Assembly (NCBI RefSeq): GCF_051175385.1
Contig: NZ_CP195106.1
Coordinates: forward strand, 4,526,001-4,590,000
Source: Tundrisphaera lichenicola
GTDB lineage: Bacteria > Planctomycetota > Planctomycetia > Isosphaerales > Isosphaeraceae
Direction of reading: 5' to 3'
DNA: 64,000 bases
The position numbers and the translations under genes were made by a program. Of this stretch, positions 59,728 through 64,000 are shown piece after piece (the stretch's first letter is position 1; each line of letters begins with the position of its first letter). The notes beneath the pieces are model-generated. The model searched no databases, had not been told where the DNA came from, and was given only the letters and a program-made list of their open reading frames with translations.

Positions 59728-61782
59728 ATGGACGCCCTCGTTCGCAACGCCTGGCTAGTGCCCTTTTTTCCGCTCCTGGGCGGGCTGATCGCGGCCGTCG
59801 GCGGCAAGTGGCTCAAGCAGCAATCCCACCTCCCGGTCGTGGCCGGGATTGGGCTCGCCTTCCTGATATCCATGGGACTGCTCAGCAGCGTCGGCTCGAC
59901 CGAGGCCACGCCCACTCCGATCGGGTGGCTGAACTTCACCGGACTGACCGTCCCGATCCAGTTCCAGGCCGATGGCCTGACGACCATGATGCTGTCCATG
60001 GTCACTTTCGTGGCCACGCTTGTCGCCATTTATGCGTCCGGTTACATGGCGGGTGATCCGGGATATCCCCGGTTTTTCGCGGTTGTCGGCCTCTTCGTCT
60101 TCTCGATGACCGGGCTGGTCCTCTCTTCGAATTACCTGCTGACCTACGCCTTCTGGGAGGGTGTGGGCGTCTGCTCGTATCTCCTCGTCGGGTTCTGGTA
60201 CGCCAAGCCCGAAGCGGCCGCAGCGGCCAAGAAGGCCTTCCTGGTGAACCGCGTTGGTGACGTGGGATTCGCCATCGCGATCTTCTGGATGTGGACCCTA
60301 TCTCCGGGCGGCGACCTGAGCTACGGAGCTTTCCTGGACGAGGCCAATATCGCCGCCCTGCCCCATGCAGCCCTGATCGGCATCCCGCTCCTGCTCTTCT
60401 GGGCGGCGACCGCCAAGAGTGCTCAAGTTCCTCTCTACGTCTGGCTTCCCGACGCGATGGAAGGTCCGACTCCGGTCTCGGCCCTGATTCACGCCGCGAC
60501 GATGGTCACTGCGGGCGTCTACCTGATCGCTCGATCGACTCCTCTTCTGGTCCAGGTGCCCGAGGTTCAGATCGTCGTCTCGGTGATCGGTTGCATCACG
60601 GCGCTGCTGGCGGCGGCGATCGCGCTCACTCAGACGGACCTGAAACGAGTCATGGCTTACTCTACCGTCAGTCAATTGGGTTACATGTTCATGGCCCTGG
60701 GGGCGGGGGTCGAAGGGGTTGCTGGTTTCGCGATCATCGCCGGGATGTTCCATCTCTTCACCCACGCGTTCTTCAAGGCCTTGCTCTTCCTCGCCTCGGG
60801 GAGCGTGATGCACTCGATGGGCGGGGTGATTGACATGCGGGAGTTTGGCGGTCTCCGGAAACGGCTGCCGATCACACACCTCACCTTTGCGATGGGTGCC
60901 TTGGCACTGTGCGGTTTTCCGATCTGGGCAGGCTTCTACAGTAAAGATGAGATTCTGATCGCCTTGAAGCGGGCCGGAGAGGCGGCCAACGGCTCGGGAG
61001 GAACGGGCTGGGGCTGGGCTTATCACTCGATCTACTGGGTGGCGGTCCTCACGGCCTTCATGACCGCCTTCTATACGGGTCGGGCTTACTTCATGACCTT
61101 CTGGGGTCCCGAACGACTGCCCGACCCTTCGTCCTCACCGCATCACGGGGCGACCGAACCCGACGCCGCTCATCATGATTCGCACGGTCACGATGCAACG
61201 GGACATGGACACGCAGACGGCCATGACTCTCACTTCGGTCATGAGTCGCCACCGTCGATGACGATTCCGCTGATGATCCTGGCGGTTTGCGCCACGTTGG
61301 TTGGTCTGGCGTTTGGGCCGACTCACTGGTTCGAGCATCACCTCGAATTGACCCATGGGCTTCACGCCGAGGGTGCCGAGCATGCCGTCGAGGCCCCGGC
61401 CGATCTAGCCACTCCGATTGTGGGTACGACGGTCGCTCTTCTCGGGCTCGGCCTGGCCTTCGCGCTCTACTTCAAGCCGAGCACCGTCCCCGGTCGGATC
61501 GCCGCCGCTCTCGGTCCGCTTTACCGGGCTTCTCTGAACAAGTTCTACATCGATGAGCTTTACACCGCGATCATCGTCTGGCCGACCCGCCTCCTGGGCG
61601 TGACCGCCGAATTCCTGGATAAATTCCTGGTCGACGGGATCGTCCAGGGAATCTCATGGATTCCGAGACTGGTCGGCAAGCAACTTCTCGGACCGATCCA
61701 GAATGGCCTGATCCAATATTATGCGGCTGTGACCGCGCTGAGTGTGGGAGTCCTGCTCCTGGCTCTCTTGTTCCTGATCTAA
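59728..61782 (+). CDS. nuoL: NADH-quinone oxidoreductase subunit L
   Basis: Antiporter-like subunit with the lateral helix. 684 residues. WEGVGVCSYLLVGFWYAKPEAAAAAKKAFLVNRVGD, KSAQVPLYVWLPDAMEGPTPVSALIHAATMVTAGVYL and VMAYSTVSQLGYMFMALGAG are the hallmark blocks. Between about residues 471 and 507 lies a His-rich loop (many His and Asp, with GHGHADGHD), absent from the E. coli protein. The C-terminal helix HL and last TM follow. Confidence 0.95.
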   Translation: MDALVRNAWLVPFFPLLGGLIAAVGGKWLKQQSHLPVVAGIGLAFLISMGLLSSVGSTEATPTPIGWLNFTGLTVPIQFQADGLTTMMLSMVTFVATLVAIYASGYMAGDPGYPRFFAVVGLFVFSMTGLVLSSNYLLTYAFWEGVGVCSYLLVGFWYAKPEAAAAAKKAFLVNRVGDVGFAIAIFWMWTLSPGGDLSYGAFLDEANIAALPHAALIGIPLLLFWAATAKSAQVPLYVWLPDAMEGPTPVSALIHAATMVTAGVYLIARSTPLLVQVPEVQIVVSVIGCITALLAAAIALTQTDLKRVMAYSTVSQLGYMFMALGAGVEGVAGFAIIAGMFHLFTHAFFKALLFLASGSVMHSMGGVIDMREFGGLRKRLPITHLTFAMGALALCGFPIWAGFYSKDEILIALKRAGEAANGSGGTGWGWAYHSIYWVAVLTAFMTAFYTGRAYFMTFWGPERLPDPSSSPHHGATEPDAAHHDSHGHDATGHGHADGHDSHFGHESPPSMTIPLMILAVCATLVGLAFGPTHWFEHHLELTHGLHAEGAEHAVEAPADLATPIVGTTVALLGLGLAFALYFKPSTVPGRIAAALGPLYRASLNKFYIDELYTAIIVWPTRLLGVTAEFLDKFLVDGIVQGISWIPRLVGKQLLGPIQNGLIQYYAAVTALSVGVLLLALLFLI

Positions 61783-61900
61783 CCCTCAGAACGATCTGTC
61801 AGATCTCCGGATTTTTGATTGCAGAAGCATTCTTCGATCGGAAATCCTGGAATCTGAAAACCGGAACCCCGACCTCTCGTAAACGGCCGAGGACCTCGCG

Positions 61901-63640
61901 ATGGCTCTCTTGTTGGTGTTGACGGTCCTGCTGCCGATGGCGGGGAGCGTGGCGTTGTTCGCCATGCCTCAGCTTCCCACGAAGACGGCTCGAACGATTG
62001 GCTTGGGGGTGACGCTCGTCACCTTCGGCCTTTCGATGGTCCTGGTTTACGCCTTTCAGACCGACCTGGCCGGGCCGCAGTTCGCCTTCTCGGGGACTGA
62101 TGGCAAGCTCGGGCTTTCCTGGTTGCCCCAGTACGGCGTGAGATTCGCGCTGGGGATTGACGGGATCAGCCTCTGGATGTTCGCCCTGACCTCGCTCTTG
62201 ATGATCACCGCGGTCTTCTCTTCTTGGGAGTCGGTCACGACCAGGGCGCCCGCGCATTACGCCTTGCTGCTGGCCTTGCAGACCGGCCTGCTCGGGCTCT
62301 TCGCCAGTCTCGATGTGGTCCTTTTCTACATCTTCTTCGAGTTCACCTTGATCCCGCTCTTCTTCCTGATCGGGATCTATGGAGGGCCGGAGCGTAGGCG
62401 AGCCTCGGTTACGTTCTTCCTCTACACGCTGGCCGGTAGCCTCCTGACGCTGATCGGCGTGATCGCCCTGGTGGTGGTGAATTACCAGCATTCGGTCGAT
62501 CACACGCTCACGTTCTCGATCCCCGAATTGACCGCCAAACTGGCCGCGCTTCCCTGGCCGGAGTGGCAATCGTTGCACACTTGGGGCGATTGGCGAGAAG
62601 GTAAGGCGTTCTGGGGAACTCCCCAGGTTCTGATTTTCCTGCTCCTTTTCGCCGGCTTCGCGATCAAGGTACCGCTCTTCCCGTTCCATACCTGGCTCCC
62701 CCTGGCCCACGTCGAGGCACCCACCGCCGGATCGATCTTGCTGGCCGGCGTGATGCTCAAAGTTGGGAGCTACGGGTTCATCCGATTCAACATGGCCATG
62801 ACTCCGCTGGGAGCCCAGGCCCTCGCTCCGATGATGGCGACCCTTGCTGTGGTCGGCATCCTCTATGGGGCCTTGGCCGCTCTCGCCCAGAGTGATGTCA
62901 AGCGACTGGTTGCCTACAGCTCGGTCAGTCACATGGGGTTCATCCTTCTTGGGTTGTTCGCCTTGAACGCGACCGGGATCGAGGGCGCCGTGATCCAGAT
63001 GCTCAATCACGGGCTGACGACGGGAGCCTTGTTCGCCTGCGTCGGCGTGATCTACGAGCGATACCATACCCGCGACATGGGCGAACTGGGCGGTCTTTGG
63101 AAACGGCTTCCTTTATGGGCGTTCTTTATCATCCTGGCCTCCCTCGGTTCAGCTGCCTTGCCGGGACTGAACGGGTTCGTTGGGGAATTCCCGATCCTCG
63201 CCGGTATGTACAAGTCGAGGCCGATCTACGCGATCTTCGCTGCTCTCGGGATGATCCTGGGTGCCTATTACCTCCTGCTGATGCTTCAGAAAGTGGTCTT
63301 CGGCCCTCTTCACGAACCCTCGGCCCATCTCGGCCACGGTCATGATGGGCATGACTCGTCAGCTCACCACGAAGTCCGGCCAGTTGCCTGGCATGAAATC
63401 GCGGGCCTGACTCCTCTGATGATCCTCATCGTACTCATCGGTATCTCCCCAGGGCCATTCCTCGACCGGATCAAGCCACCACTCGTAACGATCGTTGAGA
63501 ACCTGACCAAGCCACGTACACCGATTGTGGCCAACGCTCCGGTGATCAGCACGCCCGAGATTGCCGGCCCACAGCCCGTAATCGCCAAGGCTGATGTCCC
63601 CGCCACGGCCGTCCGAGCTCCCGGGAAGGGCCAGCGCTGA
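61901..63640 (+). CDS. nuoM: NADH-quinone oxidoreductase subunit M
   Basis: Antiporter-like subunit, 579 residues, about fourteen helices. FFEFTLIPLFFLIGIYGG, KVPLFPFHTWLPLAHVEAPTAGSILLAGVMLK and LVAYSSVSHMGFILLG are family blocks. A shorter His-rich stretch (HLGHGHDGHDSSAHHE, about 477-492) matches the position of the one in NuoL. The last 60 residues are a Pro/Ala/Val tail. Confidence 0.95.
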   Translation: MALLLVLTVLLPMAGSVALFAMPQLPTKTARTIGLGVTLVTFGLSMVLVYAFQTDLAGPQFAFSGTDGKLGLSWLPQYGVRFALGIDGISLWMFALTSLLMITAVFSSWESVTTRAPAHYALLLALQTGLLGLFASLDVVLFYIFFEFTLIPLFFLIGIYGGPERRRASVTFFLYTLAGSLLTLIGVIALVVVNYQHSVDHTLTFSIPELTAKLAALPWPEWQSLHTWGDWREGKAFWGTPQVLIFLLLFAGFAIKVPLFPFHTWLPLAHVEAPTAGSILLAGVMLKVGSYGFIRFNMAMTPLGAQALAPMMATLAVVGILYGALAALAQSDVKRLVAYSSVSHMGFILLGLFALNATGIEGAVIQMLNHGLTTGALFACVGVIYERYHTRDMGELGGLWKRLPLWAFFIILASLGSAALPGLNGFVGEFPILAGMYKSRPIYAIFAALGMILGAYYLLLMLQKVVFGPLHEPSAHLGHGHDGHDSSAHHEVRPVAWHEIAGLTPLMILIVLIGISPGPFLDRIKPPLVTIVENLTKPRTPIVANAPVISTPEIAGPQPVIAKADVPATAVRAPGKGQR

Positions 63641-63688
63641 CCCGCCGCTCGATAGACCCGATCACCAACCACCGAGGTCCGCCCGTCG

Positions 63689-64000
63689 ATGACTGCCCTC
63701 GAAAATGCCCGGCAAACGCTCCTGATCCTCCTGCCGGAGCTGCTGATCCTGCTCTCGGCCATGACCATGATGACGCTCGGGGCGTTCGTTCGACTCCCCC
63801 GGAGGACCTGGGCGGCGGCCTCGGCGGCAACTTTGGTCGTCTCGCTCCTTGCCTTGATCTTCCTGCGCAATCAGGTGACGGATCCTTATGGATCCGTCGC
63901 GCTAAATGACGCGATGTCGGGCTATTGCCGGCTGTTCTTCCTGCTGACCGGCCTTCTGGTGCTGGCGATGGCCCACGACCAGGTCGACGACGGTCGAGCC
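63689..64000 (+). CDS. nuoN: NADH-quinone oxidoreductase subunit N, N-terminal part
   Basis: The frame starts at ATG 63689, 48 bases after nuoM, and is cut by the window end. The 104 visible residues include helices near LLILLPELLILLSAMTMM, AAASAATLVVSLLALIF and LFFLLTGLLVLAMA, which fits the first helices of the NuoN antiporter-like subunit. The identity rests mainly on its place after nuoM in the operon. Confidence 0.85.
   Translation, partial: MTALENARQTLLILLPELLILLSAMTMMTLGAFVRLPRRTWAAASAATLVVSLLALIFLRNQVTDPYGSVALNDAMSGYCRLFFLLTGLLVLAMAHDQVDDGRA

Noticed and set aside
1..64000. tRNA, rRNA, CRISPR and insertion sequence signals
   Set aside because: I looked for tRNA-like T-arms, repeated spacers and transposase motifs and saw none that I could support by eye. 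A covariance-model or repeat search would settle it.

Overview
This is a stretch of a high-GC planctomycete chromosome, most likely from the family Isosphaeraceae. The main evidence is a set of planctomycete-typical families: a secreted protein with DUF1549/DUF1553-type cytochrome motifs next to a DUF1501 protein, a DUF1559 pseudopilin-like protein, Uma2-family proteins, two Hanks-type Ser/Thr kinases, and a 3700-residue surface protein with the LExLExRxLLA signature near its N-terminus. Codon use is strongly GC-biased, so long antisense open frames are common, and I treated these as shadows. I saw no rRNA, tRNA, CRISPR array or insertion sequence.

Layout. 1-9.3 kb: the end of an acyltransferase, an SGNH hydrolase, a Ser/Thr kinase, a minus-strand trio (papain-like protein flanked by two small membrane proteins), a HAD hydrolase, gnd, and a second kinase with a YbjN-like tail followed by a small membrane protein. 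9.8-17.6 kb: a SpoIVB/S55-like exported protein, a beta-propeller exported protein, a pseudopilin-like protein, a molybdopterin-domain-like protein, another HAD phosphatase, and a DapA-like protein lacking the expected Schiff-base lysine. 18.2-29.3 kb: one giant surface protein with a subtilase-like domain, Ig-like and beta-helix regions and a basic tail. 29.5-33.6 kb: the DUF1549/1553 and DUF1501 pair and a small convergent gene. 33.7-43.5 kb: DUF971, a short secretin-N-like protein, a GT2 glycosyltransferase, a Uma2 protein, YgiQ, an RsmB/NOP-type methyltransferase, a second Uma2 protein, then an ECF sigma factor, a putative anti-sigma factor and a double-PDZ protein.

43.6-49.1 kb: purF and proB are divergent, followed by two exported proteins of unknown function. 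49.4-64 kb: a respiratory complex I operon in the order nuoABCDEFGHIJKLMN, with nuoN cut by the window end. All fourteen subunit genes are present, none fused. NuoG is short but keeps the ligands of the extra N7 cluster, and NuoL and NuoM both carry histidine-rich loops.

The most interesting points are the SpoIVB-like protein, whose diagnostic motifs come in the reverse order to SpoIVB; the two mutually exclusive hairpins in front of the beta-propeller gene that follows it; the papain-like protein in a membrane-protein operon; the DapA-like protein without its lysine; and a near-perfect 20-bp palindrome at the likely promoter of the giant gene. All functions are inferred from motifs read by eye; no database search was possible.
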